A stretch of 64,000 nucleotides of DNA from Lentisphaeria bacterium (lineage in GTDB: Bacteria; Verrucomicrobiota; Lentisphaeria; Victivallales; Victivallaceae), in NCBI GenBank assembly GCA_017457105.1, contig JAFTIA010000064.1, forward strand, positions 1-64,000, given 5' to 3'. A program made the translations under genes and the position numbers. The notes under the pieces are model-generated. The model was not told the origin of the DNA. It saw only the letters and a program-made list of their open reading frames with translations, and ran no database searches. Of the stretch, positions 49,277-58,559 are shown one piece after another; the stretch's first letter is position 1, and each line of letters begins with the position of its first letter.

Positions 49277-50353
49277 TCAGCACTCCGTATATTTCAGGAT
49301 CTCTTCCCGCAAAAGGGCAAATCCCTCTTCCGGATCAAATGTTCCCATGATCTCTCCCCGCCGGAACAGGACGACCTTCCCCCTGCCCCCGGCAAGGCCT
49401 ATATCCGCATCCCTCGCTTCGCCGGGACCATTGACCACGCATCCCATAACTGCGATTTTTTTCAACCGGATCTTCTTCCCTGAACTTTTGATGCTGGCAA
49501 CAAGATCTTCCACCTTTTCTGCCAGACCGACAAGGTCGATCTCCGTTCTGCCGCAAGTGGGACAGGAAACGATTTCCGGCTCGGCAGCCCGCAATCCGCA
49601 ACTTTCCAGAATACGGATACCTGCACGCACCTCTTCCAGCGGATCCGCCGTTAAGCTGACCCGGATGGTATCGCCGATCCCGCTCAACAGCAATGCGCCG
49701 ATCCCCACAGCGGATTTTACGATCCCACGCCCCGGCGTACCGGCTTCGGTAACGCCGATGTGCATGGGATAATCGGATCTTTCCGCAAAATACCGGCAGG
49801 CTTCAATCGTAGACGCCACATCCGATGATTTCAGAGAAACTTTGATATTGGAAAAACCATACTTTTCCAGCATGGCGCACTGCCCCAGCACACTTCGGGT
49901 CAATGCTCCGGCGTGACCGTGTGCCAGTAGATCACTTTGCACACTTCCTCCATTGGCTCCGACACGAATGGGGATCCCCGCATTCCCGGCGGCTTCCGCT
50001 ACCAGCCGGACAGACTCTTCCCCGCCGGAAAGATTCCCCGGGTTCAAACGGACCGCAGCAGCACCGGAAGCAATGGAAGCCAGTGCCAGACGGTGATCAA
50101 AATGGATATCCGCCACCACCGGCAGTGGACTTCCTGAAACGATCTCCCGCAGAGATTCTGCCGCCTTCATATCCGGCACGGCCACACGGATAATGTCACA
50201 CCCTGCCGCAGCAAGAGCCCGGATTTGTGTCAGTGTTGTCTGAGCATCCCGGGTATCGGTATTGCACATGGACTGCACCGATACAGGGGCATCACCGCCC
50301 ACCGGGACAGTGCCGACAAAGATTTTACGGCTGAGCCTTCTGGACCGGAACAT
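49277..50353 (-). CDS. ispG: 4-hydroxy-3-methylbut-2-enyl diphosphate synthase (GcpE)
   Basis: A 358-residue MEP-pathway enzyme converting MEcPP to HMBPP using a 4Fe-4S cluster. N-terminal VQSMCNTDTRDAQTT and QIRALAAAGCDIIRVAVPD are typical; the cluster ligands are in CPTCGR and GCVVNGPGEA. The start at 50353 (AAGGCGG before it) removes a run of residues not seen in the family; this makes a 29-base overlap with rseP. It is part of the folE-dtd-dxr-rseP-ispG run. Confidence 0.95.
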   Translation of the reverse strand: MFRSRRLSRKIFVGTVPVGGDAPVSVQSMCNTDTRDAQTTLTQIRALAAAGCDIIRVAVPDMKAAESLREIVSGSPLPVVADIHFDHRLALASIASGAAAVRLNPGNLSGGEESVRLVAEAAGNAGIPIRVGANGGSVQSDLLAHGHAGALTRSVLGQCAMLEKYGFSNIKVSLKSSDVASTIEACRYFAERSDYPMHIGVTEAGTPGRGIVKSAVGIGALLLSGIGDTIRVSLTADPLEEVRAGIRILESCGLRAAEPEIVSCPTCGRTEIDLVGLAEKVEDLVASIKSSGKKIRLKKIAVMGCVVNGPGEARDADIGLAGGRGKVVLFRRGEIMGTFDPEEGFALLREEILKYTEC

Positions 50354-51983
50354 TTTTATTAACCGCCTTTTTTGCCGGCAGAAGCCGGAGCACATCAAAA
50401 TATGTTACATATAACATCAGCAAAATCAACAAGCCAATAAAAAGCATGGATAAATACCGGATCACCACCGTTGGAAGCGGTTTGCGGAAAATGATTTCAA
50501 TCAATGCAAAGGTAATGTGTCCCCCGTCCAAAACCGGCAGCGGCAGGAGATTGAAAATCGCCAAAGCAAACATGAATACCACCACAAAATGGATCGCCAT
50601 CATGATCGGGGCCCGGCGGAACATGCCGTAAAGCACCGTCCCGATACCGATAGGTCCGGACATGTGCCGGGGCTTGAGGGTGCTTGTTTTTTCCGTCAAC
50701 CCCACAGAATGGGCTCCGCTTATCACCATCCCCCGCAATGCTTTCCACGTCTGCAGGAAAACATTATTGAACTGTTCGATCGGAGTGGGATGTGTCAGAA
50801 AGAGAAACTCCACACCGGCAGTCCGGGGAAGATACTTCTGGGGCGTCAGCAGAAAACTCACCTGCTTTCCATCCCGTTCCACGGTTACATTCATGGGGTT
50901 GGCTCCGTGAGCGTGAACAAGCTTCATCACTTCCCCGGATTCGTTCACCGGTTTTCCTTCAATGATTTTAACAACATCCCCGCTTTTGAGCCCTGCCTTT
51001 TTTGCGGCGGAATAGGGGAATACAAATTCCACTTCCGTATTGGAACTCCCGGCAAAAAGAATACCGATTTTATAAGAAACCTCTGCCCCGGGCACGACAT
51101 CCGGAGTCACAGGAATATCCATGACTTTACCATCCCGGCGGATCAGGAAGGATACCGGACTTTTTTCCGTTGTTGCCAACAACTGATGCAGGTCGTAATT
51201 TCCGGAAACATGTTTTTTATCCACCAGCAGAAGGACATCCCCCTTGCGTATCCCGGCACGGTCAGCAGGACCGCCCTTGACCGGCTGGAGTTCCAGCGGG
51301 ATCTCTACTGCAAAAAAGGGATAGCCGATTTTTTCCCTGCCGAGCCGTCCCGGAGCATTGGGGTTATCCACCGGCGTATATTCAATATCCAGCAGTTGCC
51401 CGTTACGCTCAACACCAAGCCGCACCGGACCAACAGTGTACATGATATTTTCCGCAAATTTGCTCCATGCCATATTAAAAGGCTTGCCGTTAAGAGAAAC
51501 GATCACATCCCCCTTGCGGAGTCCTGCTTTGTATTCGGGGCTGCCCGCCTCCACTTTTGCCACAGTCATCCGTTTCATTTGAGGAGTGTCCTGCGGGAAT
51601 CCGAAATACCAGACAAAACAGGCCAGTACCATCCCGCAAACAATATTCGCCAACGGCCCGGCGGCTGCAGTAATGATCCGGTCCAGCGGCTTTGCTCTGG
51701 GCAGCACAGTCCCGTCCGCCGCCTTGATTTCCTCATCTGCGGCATCCACCTGCGGCAGTTCCACATACCCCCCAAGCGGCAGCCAGCCGATACGGTATTC
51801 AATACCGTTGATTTTTTTCCACCAGATCTTCCGGAAGCCGATGGAAAAGGCATCGATATGAAGTTTCCGCCATTTTCCGGCAAGAAAATGCCCCAATTCA
51901 TGAGAAAAAATACAAAACCCCACCACCAGCACCACCACAATAATGGCACCGATGCTTGACAAATATTCCCAAATAATATCCAA
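50325..51983 (-). CDS. rseP: Site-2 metalloprotease RseP with three PDZ domains
   Basis: A 552-residue membrane zinc protease that cuts anti-sigma or other membrane proteins. HELGH at residues 28-32 (His28, Glu29, His32) is in the first membrane segment; the LDG motif (PLPVLDGGHITF) is near the C-terminus. Three PDZ-like regions are visible (AGLRKGDVIVSLNG, AGIRKGDVLLLVDK, AGLKSGDVVKIIEG), one more than E. coli RseP. The start codon is TTG at 51983, with GAGGGG 5 bases before it. dxr is immediately upstream. Confidence 0.94.
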   Translation of the reverse strand: MDIIWEYLSSIGAIIVVVLVVGFCIFSHELGHFLAGKWRKLHIDAFSIGFRKIWWKKINGIEYRIGWLPLGGYVELPQVDAADEEIKAADGTVLPRAKPLDRIITAAAGPLANIVCGMVLACFVWYFGFPQDTPQMKRMTVAKVEAGSPEYKAGLRKGDVIVSLNGKPFNMAWSKFAENIMYTVGPVRLGVERNGQLLDIEYTPVDNPNAPGRLGREKIGYPFFAVEIPLELQPVKGGPADRAGIRKGDVLLLVDKKHVSGNYDLHQLLATTEKSPVSFLIRRDGKVMDIPVTPDVVPGAEVSYKIGILFAGSSNTEVEFVFPYSAAKKAGLKSGDVVKIIEGKPVNESGEVMKLVHAHGANPMNVTVERDGKQVSFLLTPQKYLPRTAGVEFLFLTHPTPIEQFNNVFLQTWKALRGMVISGAHSVGLTEKTSTLKPRHMSGPIGIGTVLYGMFRRAPIMMAIHFVVVFMFALAIFNLLPLPVLDGGHITFALIEIIFRKPLPTVVIRYLSMLFIGLLILLMLYVTYFDVLRLLPAKKAVNKNVPVQKAQP

Positions 51984-51984
51984 T

Positions 51985-53139
51985 TTATCCCCTCAATCTG
52001 GCGGCAAATTCCCGGGCCTCCCGGTCGGCAGCCTCTATTTCTGCAAAGTCTTGCTGGGTGCGGACATCGTGCGCATCCATCGTCTTTTCAACAATACTCC
52101 ATATTTCCGGAAATGCAATCTCTCCATGCTTGAATTTTTCAACAGCGACTTCGTTAGCGGCATTCATCACTGTCGGCAGCGTGCCGCCCGTCCGCAAGGC
52201 TTCTTCTGCAAAATCCAAAGACGGAAATTTACGATGATCCGGTTCTTCAAAAGTCAGTGGCGCAAGGTTGGCCCAGTCCAGTTTCGGCAAATTCCCGTTG
52301 CACCGCTCCGGAAAAGTCAGTGCGTACTGGATGGCAAACCGCATATCCGGCGGAGCAAGCTGGGCGATCAATGCGCCGTCCGTCATCTCCACCATGGAGT
52401 GAACAATGGATTGCGGATGGATCACTACTGCAAGTTTTTCCGGCTTTACACGAAAAAGATACCGGGCCTCCACAAGCTCCAAAGCCTTATTCATCATGGA
52501 TGCCGAGTCAATTGTGACTTTTGCCCCCATGCGCCAGGTGGGGTGCTGCATAGCCTTTTCCCAGGTGGCGTTGCGGATCTCTTCCAGAGATGCCTGCCGG
52601 AACGGGCCGCCGGAAGCGGTCAAAACAAGTTTTGCAACCTCCTCTTCACTCCGGCCTGTCAAACACTGAAAAATCGCGCTGTGTTCACTATCCACCGGCA
52701 CGATTTTAGCGGCAGGATATTTTTTCAAAAGGGCATTGATCCATTCTCCGCCCATAACCATGATCTCTTTGCTGGCAAGGGCAATGGTTTTCCCGTGACG
52801 GATCGCCTCTGCCACCGGCTGAAAACCGGCGGTCCCCACAATGGCACAGACAACAATATCCACATCCGGCCGGGATGCCAGTTCAGCCATAGCAGCCGTT
52901 CCGGCGGCAACCTGAACTCCGGCAGGGGCAAGACGGGCAAGGTCATCCCGGTACTGTTCACTCCCCGTAACAACCGCTTTTGCACCGAGGAGAGCCGCCT
53001 GTTCCGCCAGTCTTCCGGTCTGTGTACAGGCGGCAAGCCCCACTACTTCAAACCGATCCGGCAGAGTTTGCAGGATCCGGAATGTATTTTCTCCGATCGT
53101 CCCGGTAGAACCCAGAACGACTACCCGTTTTTTATTCAT
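51985..53139 (-). CDS. dxr: 1-deoxy-D-xylulose 5-phosphate reductoisomerase
   Basis: A 384-residue NADPH-dependent enzyme forming MEP, second step of the isoprenoid pathway. The nucleotide loop VVVLGSTGTIGENTF is at the start; ALASKEIMVMGGEWIN, PVDSEHSAIFQCL and TASGGPFRQ are conserved metal/substrate regions. Its ATG overlaps the dtd stop (ATGA). The dxr-rseP order is common in many bacteria. Confidence 0.97.
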   Translation of the reverse strand: MNKKRVVVLGSTGTIGENTFRILQTLPDRFEVVGLAACTQTGRLAEQAALLGAKAVVTGSEQYRDDLARLAPAGVQVAAGTAAMAELASRPDVDIVVCAIVGTAGFQPVAEAIRHGKTIALASKEIMVMGGEWINALLKKYPAAKIVPVDSEHSAIFQCLTGRSEEEVAKLVLTASGGPFRQASLEEIRNATWEKAMQHPTWRMGAKVTIDSASMMNKALELVEARYLFRVKPEKLAVVIHPQSIVHSMVEMTDGALIAQLAPPDMRFAIQYALTFPERCNGNLPKLDWANLAPLTFEEPDHRKFPSLDFAEEALRTGGTLPTVMNAANEVAVEKFKHGEIAFPEIWSIVEKTMDAHDVRTQQDFAEIEAADREAREFAARLRG

Positions 53140-53582
53140 TTTACTTTAGACTCCAACATCAGTGTCACCGGGCCGTCGTTATGGATCTCCACAGCCATTT
53201 CCGCACCGAAAATGCCGCTTTCCACATGGATCCCGTACTCCCGGACAAGTTCCATAAACTTTTCATAAAGTTTGACCGCTTCCTCCGGACGGGCGGCGGC
53301 GCCGTAAAAAGGGCGGCGGCCCTTCACGGTATCCGCATACAGCGTAAACTGGGAAATCGCCAGCATCCCCCCCTGAATATCCAGCAGAGAACGGTTCATC
53401 ACACCGGCTTCATCATCATAGATCCGGAGATTGACACATTTTTCAGCAAGATACCGGGCATCAGCTTCGGTATCGGTGTGGGTCACCCCCACCAGAACCA
53501 CCATGCCTTTTGCCACAGAGCCGGTCACTTTGCCGGCCACCTCGACTTTTCCGGAAGTCACCCGCTGGACCAATGCTCGCAT
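53136..53582 (-). CDS. dtd: D-aminoacyl-tRNA deacylase
   Basis: A 148-residue enzyme removing D-amino acids from tRNA. Catalytic and family motifs: [13 protein letters not shown] at the start, ISQFTLYAD and HNDGPVTLML (the cross-subunit Gly-x-Pro is in NDGPVT). Its ATG shares a base with the folE stop (TGATG). Confidence 0.96.
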   Translation of the reverse strand: MRALVQRVTSGKVEVAGKVTGSVAKGMVVLVGVTHTDTEADARYLAEKCVNLRIYDDEAGVMNRSLLDIQGGMLAISQFTLYADTVKGRRPFYGAAARPEEAVKLYEKFMELVREYGIHVESGIFGAEMAVEIHNDGPVTLMLESKVK

Positions 53583-54121
53583 CAGCGGATCAACCGGGTA
53601 AATTCGTTGCGCGTAGCCAATTCACGGCGGAAAGACCCCACCATGGAACTGGTGGTCATCACGGAGTGCTGTTTTTCCACCCCCCGCATCTGCATACACA
53701 AGTGGCGGGCTTCAATGACCACGCCCACGCCTTCAGCGCCGGTGATCTCCATAATAGCTTCAGAGATTTGCTGGGTAAGGCGTTCCTGGATCTGCAGCCG
53801 GCGTGCAAACATATCCACGATGCGGGCAACCTTGCTCACACCAAGAATTTTCCCGCGGGGAATGTAGCCGATATCGCACTTTCCAAAAAAAGGCAGCATG
53901 TGATGTTCGCACATACTGAAAAATTCAATATCTTTTACGATCACCATATCATCGGATGTTGCATCAAAAAGTGCGCCATTGACCACTTCTTCCAATGTCT
54001 GTTTATAGCCCCGGGTCAAAAAATGCCACGCTTTTTCCACCCGTTTCGGGGTATCCACCAAACCCTGCCGGGTCGGATCTTCGCCGATTTCCAACAAGAT
54101 AGATTTAATTTCGTCCTGCAT
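53582..54121 (-). CDS. folE: GTP cyclohydrolase I
   Basis: A 179-residue enzyme making dihydroneopterin triphosphate, the first step to folate. The zinc site is visible as [11 protein letters not shown] and [11 protein letters not shown] (Cys, His, Cys). The start at 54121 is chosen because GGAGG lies 5 bases before it; ATG 54133 is also possible. It heads the operon of eight genes down to 45976. Presence of folE with QueA fits queuosine precursor supply (GTP cyclohydrolase is also the first queuosine step). Confidence 0.95.
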   Translation of the reverse strand: MQDEIKSILLEIGEDPTRQGLVDTPKRVEKAWHFLTRGYKQTLEEVVNGALFDATSDDMVIVKDIEFFSMCEHHMLPFFGKCDIGYIPRGKILGVSKVARIVDMFARRLQIQERLTQQISEAIMEITGAEGVGVVIEARHLCMQMRGVEKQHSVMTTSSMVGSFRRELATRNEFTRLIR

Positions 54122-54152
54122 AGAATCCTCCATAATGTCTACACCTTATAAT

Positions 54153-54180
54153 ACTATAGCATGAAGCCGGTCTTTTTCCA
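54153..54180 (-). promoter_or_regulatory. Promoter of the folE operon
   Basis: On minus: TGGAAA, 16 bases, TATAGT with TGC before the -10. It ends some 30 bases before the start. Confidence 0.55.
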
Positions 54181-54199
54181 GTTTTTTTCTGCCCCCGGC

Positions 54200-54228
54200 T
54201 TGACAAAAGAAGCGGGAAATATTATATT
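54200..54228 (+). promoter_or_regulatory. Promoter of the 54.26 kb gene and ispF
   Basis: TTGACA, 17 bases, TATATT, a near-consensus promoter with the start codon at 54261. Confidence 0.82.
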
Positions 54229-54260
54229 CCAGCCGTCATGAAAAACAGGATTTGAAATCA

Positions 54261-55466
54261 ATGCCTTTTTATCTTCAGGAAGCCTGGGAACGGACCTGGC
54301 AAGCGTTTTACCATCCGGCAACATCTCTTTTTTACGATTGCCTGACGGAAAATGGCTTGGATACCCTCCCGTCGGCAGATGAAATTGCCCGGCAATACCC
54401 CAATCCCTGCGGCTGGGGAACAGGGATGGAAGACAGCATGCTTTCTGCGGGAGCGGTTATGGATATTCTTTGTTTCCGCAAAGCCGCAGGAGCCCCTCGG
54501 GCAGCCAAACAGGCAGAGGATGTTTTGAAGGGGCTGGTTCTTGCCTCCACCTGTCACGGCAAACCGGGGTTCTTTGCCCGGAGCGTCAGTCCCTTTGATG
54601 GCAAAAGCTGTTATATCGACAGTTCCCGGGATCAGTTCACTCTGGCAGTGTATGCGCTCTGGCGCTGTTTCAAGAACTTTCCGGAATGCAGAGATACAGC
54701 AAGGGAGCTATTGGTCAATACCGCCCGGTATTGTGAACAAGTCATTACGCCGGAAGGCAACGGCAATCTGCTGCGGCTGGACGGCCGCCCGGGAGTTGTT
54801 TCCACCGTCTGGCACGCGGCTCCCCATGAAATGCTGCGGCTCCCCATGTTTTATGCGGCGGCGTGGGAAGCCTCCGGAGACGGGCATTGGCAGGAACTTG
54901 CTCTGCAATACGCCCTCCCCGGCATAGAAGCAACCCTGAAAATGAACGAAGCCGATCTGTGGTGGTGGGATATAACGGTATCCCAGATGCAGATCTCACT
55001 GGCAGTACTTTCCGCAATCCCCATCGGGGATACGCTTCTGCATGAAAAATACCGTCAGGCCATGCAGATGACAACGGCTCATGCACTGAAACTTTTCCGG
55101 AAAGAGCTTGAAGAAGCAGAAGCCTTTACGGGGGATTGGACTACCCCTGCCCCGGATTGGCGGAATTGCCCCATGCGCCTGCTGCAGCCGCCCCATGCCC
55201 CGGCAAAAGACGGCGTATGGGAAGGTTTCATCTATGCCAATCCCCGGCGGCCGGAAGAATTTCAACAGGTTATGGATCATACCAGAAGTTTGGGAAATCT
55301 GCTTTTCACCCTGACACTGGATCAGGAAGCTGTGCCGGATGCGGATATGCTGCCGCGTTACCGGAAACTGCTTGAAAAGATGGATTTCGAAAATATGAAT
55401 GTGAACGGCATCCTTCAGCTTCAACAGGGGTTGTGGAGTGCAGTAAACCGTCATTGGACGGAATAG
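54261..55466 (+). CDS. Six-hairpin glycosidase-like protein of unknown function
   Basis: A 401-residue cytoplasmic protein. The repeating helical segments with aromatic patches (WERTWQAFYHP, CYIDSSRDQFTLAVYALWRCF, LWWWDITVSQMQISLAVL) resemble (alpha/alpha)6 barrels such as unsaturated glucuronyl hydrolases, but no catalytic motif is certain. The start at 54261 is preferred to TTG 54252 because AGGA lies 10 bases before it. It is followed 12 bases later by ispF and shares its promoter. A role in glycan breakdown is inference. Confidence 0.6.
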   Translation: MPFYLQEAWERTWQAFYHPATSLFYDCLTENGLDTLPSADEIARQYPNPCGWGTGMEDSMLSAGAVMDILCFRKAAGAPRAAKQAEDVLKGLVLASTCHGKPGFFARSVSPFDGKSCYIDSSRDQFTLAVYALWRCFKNFPECRDTARELLVNTARYCEQVITPEGNGNLLRLDGRPGVVSTVWHAAPHEMLRLPMFYAAAWEASGDGHWQELALQYALPGIEATLKMNEADLWWWDITVSQMQISLAVLSAIPIGDTLLHEKYRQAMQMTTAHALKLFRKELEEAEAFTGDWTTPAPDWRNCPMRLLQPPHAPAKDGVWEGFIYANPRRPEEFQQVMDHTRSLGNLLFTLTLDQEAVPDADMLPRYRKLLEKMDFENMNVNGILQLQQGLWSAVNRHWTE

Positions 55467-55478
55467 AAAGGGTTGAAA

Positions 55479-55952
55479 ATGTCATTCCGTATCGGTCAGG
55501 GTTTTGATGTCCACCGTCTGGTGGAGGGTCGTAAATGTATTCTGTGCGGCATTGAGATTCCCCACCGCAGGGGACTTCTGGGACACAGCGATGCAGATGC
55601 GGCGGTCCATGCCCTGATGGATGCCATTCTGGGAGCGGCCGCCGCCGGAGATATCGGGCAGCTTTTCCCGGATAAAGATCCGGAATGGAAAGGGGCGGAC
55701 AGTATGGAACTTCTTGCCAAAGTCCTTGCCCATCCCCAAGTTGCCCCCTACCGGGTCGTCAATGCAGACATTACCATCATAGCGCAGGAACCAAAAATCG
55801 CTCCTCACCGGGAGGCCATGCAGGAACGCCTTGCCAATGCCCTTGATTGTGAAGCAGTAAGCGTTAAAGCAACCACCACGGAAAAACTGGGTTTTACCGG
55901 CAGGGGCGAAGGCATTGCCGCCTCCGCCGTGGTCCTGCTGGAAAAACGCTGA
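55479..55952 (+). CDS. ispF: 2-C-methyl-D-erythritol 2,4-cyclodiphosphate synthase
   Basis: A 157-residue MEP-pathway enzyme. The zinc ligands are in GFDVHRL (Asp, His) and [36 protein letters not shown] is the family signature, and [14 protein letters not shown] is near the end. The start at 55479 follows AAAGGG. The length is typical. Confidence 0.97.
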   Translation: MSFRIGQGFDVHRLVEGRKCILCGIEIPHRRGLLGHSDADAAVHALMDAILGAAAAGDIGQLFPDKDPEWKGADSMELLAKVLAHPQVAPYRVVNADITIIAQEPKIAPHREAMQERLANALDCEAVSVKATTTEKLGFTGRGEGIAASAVVLLEKR

Positions 55953-55960
55953 TCAGCGTT
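55945..55960. terminator. Palindrome across two convergent stop codons
   Basis: AACGCTGATCAGCGTT is a perfect palindrome covering the ispF stop and touching the stop of the opposite gene. It gives a 6-bp stem with a GATC loop but no T tract on either side, so it may be only a weak end signal. Confidence 0.35.
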
Positions 55961-57545
55961 ACCGGAAAAAAACATTGTACCGGTATTTCAGCACCTTTTC
56001 TGCCCGGGCGGGCAATTCCAGTTCCCATGTAAGACATGTTTGGGGATTGATGGAGAGCCCCCGGTCAACCATGGTGTTTTCCGGGTTGCCGTCTGCGGAA
56101 ACAAGCGTTCCGGCATAGTTCAGTTTGATCAGAATACGGGCGGCTTTTTCCCGGTGATTTTTCAAATGCAGTTCCCCCTGCACATCCGTCACCCGGTAAT
56201 TGCGCCCGGCAAGAACGCCGGAAACGATTTGCCCATGCTTGTTCCGAACCACGGAATCAAACATCTTTTCCGCCCGGGCGGTATTCTGCGGAGGGGCTTC
56301 GTATTCCACCACTTTTCCGGTCACAGTCAACGCTTTGGTAATATTCACGATCGCCGTATCTCCCCGGTTGACCCACGGGAGCTGTACCTGCGAAAGCACT
56401 GCACCGCCATCCAGAATTTCAAGAAGACCGGAAGTAATGGCCCGGTCAAAAGGATTTTTGAACCGCAAAGCATCCATAGGCTCCGGCGCGCCGGAATGAT
56501 AAATCCGGCCGCTGTCCGCGTTCCGTCTGGCCGGGATCTGCCAGAGGACAAGTCTCTCAAAAGTTCCTTCCGCACGGTCCAGAACCCGGTGGCAGACTTC
56601 GCCCTTTTTCAGCGTAAACTCCGGCAAATGCAGAAGAGTGATATCTTCCGTTTCCCCGGTTGCTGTTTCTCCGAATGAAGCCGGGGCAGAAAGAGCGACC
56701 CTATCATTGGCAGCGTAAGAAGCTGCACTTTTCCTTTGTAAGGAATAACGGGCAGGAGCGGCGGATTCCGGCACAGGTTCATTCTCCTGATCCGGCTGGA
56801 TCATAGCCATGGGGCTTTTTATACCTGATCCGGCAAAATTGGCATAGCCGCTTGCCAGAAAAAGGTCAATATTTTTCATGTCCGCCAGCTTGTTTATAAT
56901 CTCCGCATCCATGGCAAGCCGCATTTTATTTTCCTTCCCCAACTCAAGCCGGTAGGCACTCTGCCAGGAGATCCCCTGTGTAAGATAATCCACAAAAATG
57001 GGCTGTTCTGCCGGTTTCGACAAAGTAAATTCCCATACGGGCCGTTTGTCAAACTTTTCCGGGCGGTTCGCCTGTTTCGGCTGCCCTTTTACCTGAATAC
57101 TCCGGACGGCGTTCTGTTGCAGCATTATAAATTGCCCGTTTGCCAGTTTCAGCCAGATATCCCCCTCTTCCCCATCCTTTCCCGGATCAGGATCCCAAAC
57201 GGTGCCGGAAAGTTCCCGGGTTGTCTGCCCGCAGGAAACAAGCAATGTCACATCCTGCCCTGCAAAAGTTTTAGTGATATTGGAAAGGGGATACTTCCCC
57301 GGAACAGGCTTTTTCCCCTCTTTGCGGATAACGGACAAAACAGGCCCGGTAAACCACAGCGATCCCTGCTGCGGCTCGATCGTATCAGCCAGTTCAAACG
57401 CCGTCAGTTTTCCCGGCTGTACGGTCCGGCGCACAGCAGAAACACCATTCTTGAATACCATCGCCCCGGTCACAGGAGCTTTTACCTCTTTCGCCGCAAG
57501 CGGCAGCAGAGATGCCGCCAAAAAAGCAAAAACTATATTCTTCAT
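55959..57545 (-). CDS. DUF4139-domain protein (secreted)
   Basis: A 528-residue exported protein with a signal peptide (1-18). The C-terminal half resembles the DUF4139 family: VDYLTQGISWQSAYRLELGK, QIPARRNADSGRIYHSGAP, and the end ELELPARAEKVLKYRYNV. The N-terminal domain (20-190) may be the partner DUF4140-like strand region. The start at 57545 is an ATG with AAGGAG 10 bases before it (a TTG at 57551 is less likely). The family has no clear biochemical role; members are found in envelopes of several phyla. It is divergent from the panE-like gene. Confidence 0.75.
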   Translation of the reverse strand: MKNIVFAFLAASLLPLAAKEVKAPVTGAMVFKNGVSAVRRTVQPGKLTAFELADTIEPQQGSLWFTGPVLSVIRKEGKKPVPGKYPLSNITKTFAGQDVTLLVSCGQTTRELSGTVWDPDPGKDGEEGDIWLKLANGQFIMLQQNAVRSIQVKGQPKQANRPEKFDKRPVWEFTLSKPAEQPIFVDYLTQGISWQSAYRLELGKENKMRLAMDAEIINKLADMKNIDLFLASGYANFAGSGIKSPMAMIQPDQENEPVPESAAPARYSLQRKSAASYAANDRVALSAPASFGETATGETEDITLLHLPEFTLKKGEVCHRVLDRAEGTFERLVLWQIPARRNADSGRIYHSGAPEPMDALRFKNPFDRAITSGLLEILDGGAVLSQVQLPWVNRGDTAIVNITKALTVTGKVVEYEAPPQNTARAEKMFDSVVRNKHGQIVSGVLAGRNYRVTDVQGELHLKNHREKAARILIKLNYAGTLVSADGNPENTMVDRGLSINPQTCLTWELELPARAEKVLKYRYNVFFR

Positions 57546-57569
57546 AAGCAAGGATCTCCTTCTTTCATT

Positions 57570-57597
57570 ACAATAGCACAGAGGTTGATTTTTGCAA
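57570..57597 (-). promoter_or_regulatory. Promoter of the DUF4139 gene
   Basis: On minus: TTGCAA, 16 bases, TATTGT with TGC before the -10. It overlaps the divergent promoter on the other strand. Confidence 0.6.
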
Positions 57598-57613
57598 CAA
57601 ATTGCAGTATATT
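57585..57613 (+). promoter_or_regulatory. Promoter of the panE-like gene
   Basis: TTGATT, 17 bases, TATATT. It overlaps the divergent promoter by 13 bases, so the two probably exclude one another. Confidence 0.7.
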
Positions 57614-57632
57614 ATATGCAGGAGGCTGACGA

Positions 57633-58559
57633 ATGATCCATGTAACGATTTTAGGCGCAGGTGCCATGGGGTGTCTTTATGCGTCATATCTTTCCCGCAA
57701 TCCGGAAGTAAAGCTGCTTCTGCTGGATCACAATCCGGAAAAAGTTGCAGAGATCGAAAAAGATGGTCTTGTCATGCAGGAAAACGGGCACACCATCCGG
57801 ACAAAAGTCCATGCCGCCCGGAGCGGCCTCGGGGGGGACGCCACGGATGTTTTGATCGTCTTTGTCAAGGCCCACCAAACCTACATGGCAATGAAAAGCA
57901 ACCGCTTTCTTATCGGGCCGGACACCACAGTGGTATCTCTCCAGAACGGCATGGGAAACTATCTTGAAATCAATAAATTTGTTCCGCTTGACCGTATTGT
58001 GATCGGTACGTCCAACCATAACAGCACATTGCAGGGCTATGGTAAATTCCTCCATGCGGCAGACGGCAAAACCATTATCGGCGCATTTGATCCAGCCAAT
58101 CCCAGAGTGGAACTGGTCAAATCTTTATTTGCCGGAACCGGGCTGGATATTGCTTCTTCGCCGGATGTGCGGCGGCTGATCTGGCGAAAACTCCTGATCA
58201 ATATGGCAGTCAATCCCCTGACCATGCTGATGGAAGTCCGAAACGGGTTTCTGCAGGCGGACCGCCCCAGCTGGGATTGCGTTTCAGGTGTGGTTCGTGA
58301 GGGGATCGCCGTGGCCAAAGCCGACGGAGTGGAGTTTGAAGAAGAGGAAATCCTGGAGTTGATCCGGATGATCTGCCTTGTGACACAATCCGGATGCTCC
58401 TCCATGTATCAGGACAGACTGCACAAACGCCATACAGAAATCGACTTTATCAACGGAACCGTGGTCAAACTGGCAAGAAAATACCGTATCCCGGTCCCAT
58501 TCAATACTTTATTGGTCAATATGGTACATGGCGTGGAAAACTCTTTCGCCCACCGTTAA
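57633..58559 (+). CDS. panE: Ketopantoate reductase family protein
   Basis: A 308-residue NADPH enzyme of the 2-dehydropantoate 2-reductase family. The nucleotide loop ILGAGAMGCLYASYL begins it; VKAHQT and VSLQNGMGNYLEI are conserved, WRKLLINMAVNPLTML carries the catalytic Lys, and CSSMYQDRLHKRHTEIDFINGTVV is the substrate region. It can be pantothenate synthesis or a related hydroxy-acid reductase. It ends in an overlapping convergent stop with the DUF362 gene. Confidence 0.88.
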   Translation: MIHVTILGAGAMGCLYASYLSRNPEVKLLLLDHNPEKVAEIEKDGLVMQENGHTIRTKVHAARSGLGGDATDVLIVFVKAHQTYMAMKSNRFLIGPDTTVVSLQNGMGNYLEINKFVPLDRIVIGTSNHNSTLQGYGKFLHAADGKTIIGAFDPANPRVELVKSLFAGTGLDIASSPDVRRLIWRKLLINMAVNPLTMLMEVRNGFLQADRPSWDCVSGVVREGIAVAKADGVEFEEEEILELIRMICLVTQSGCSSMYQDRLHKRHTEIDFINGTVVKLARKYRIPVPFNTLLVNMVHGVENSFAHR

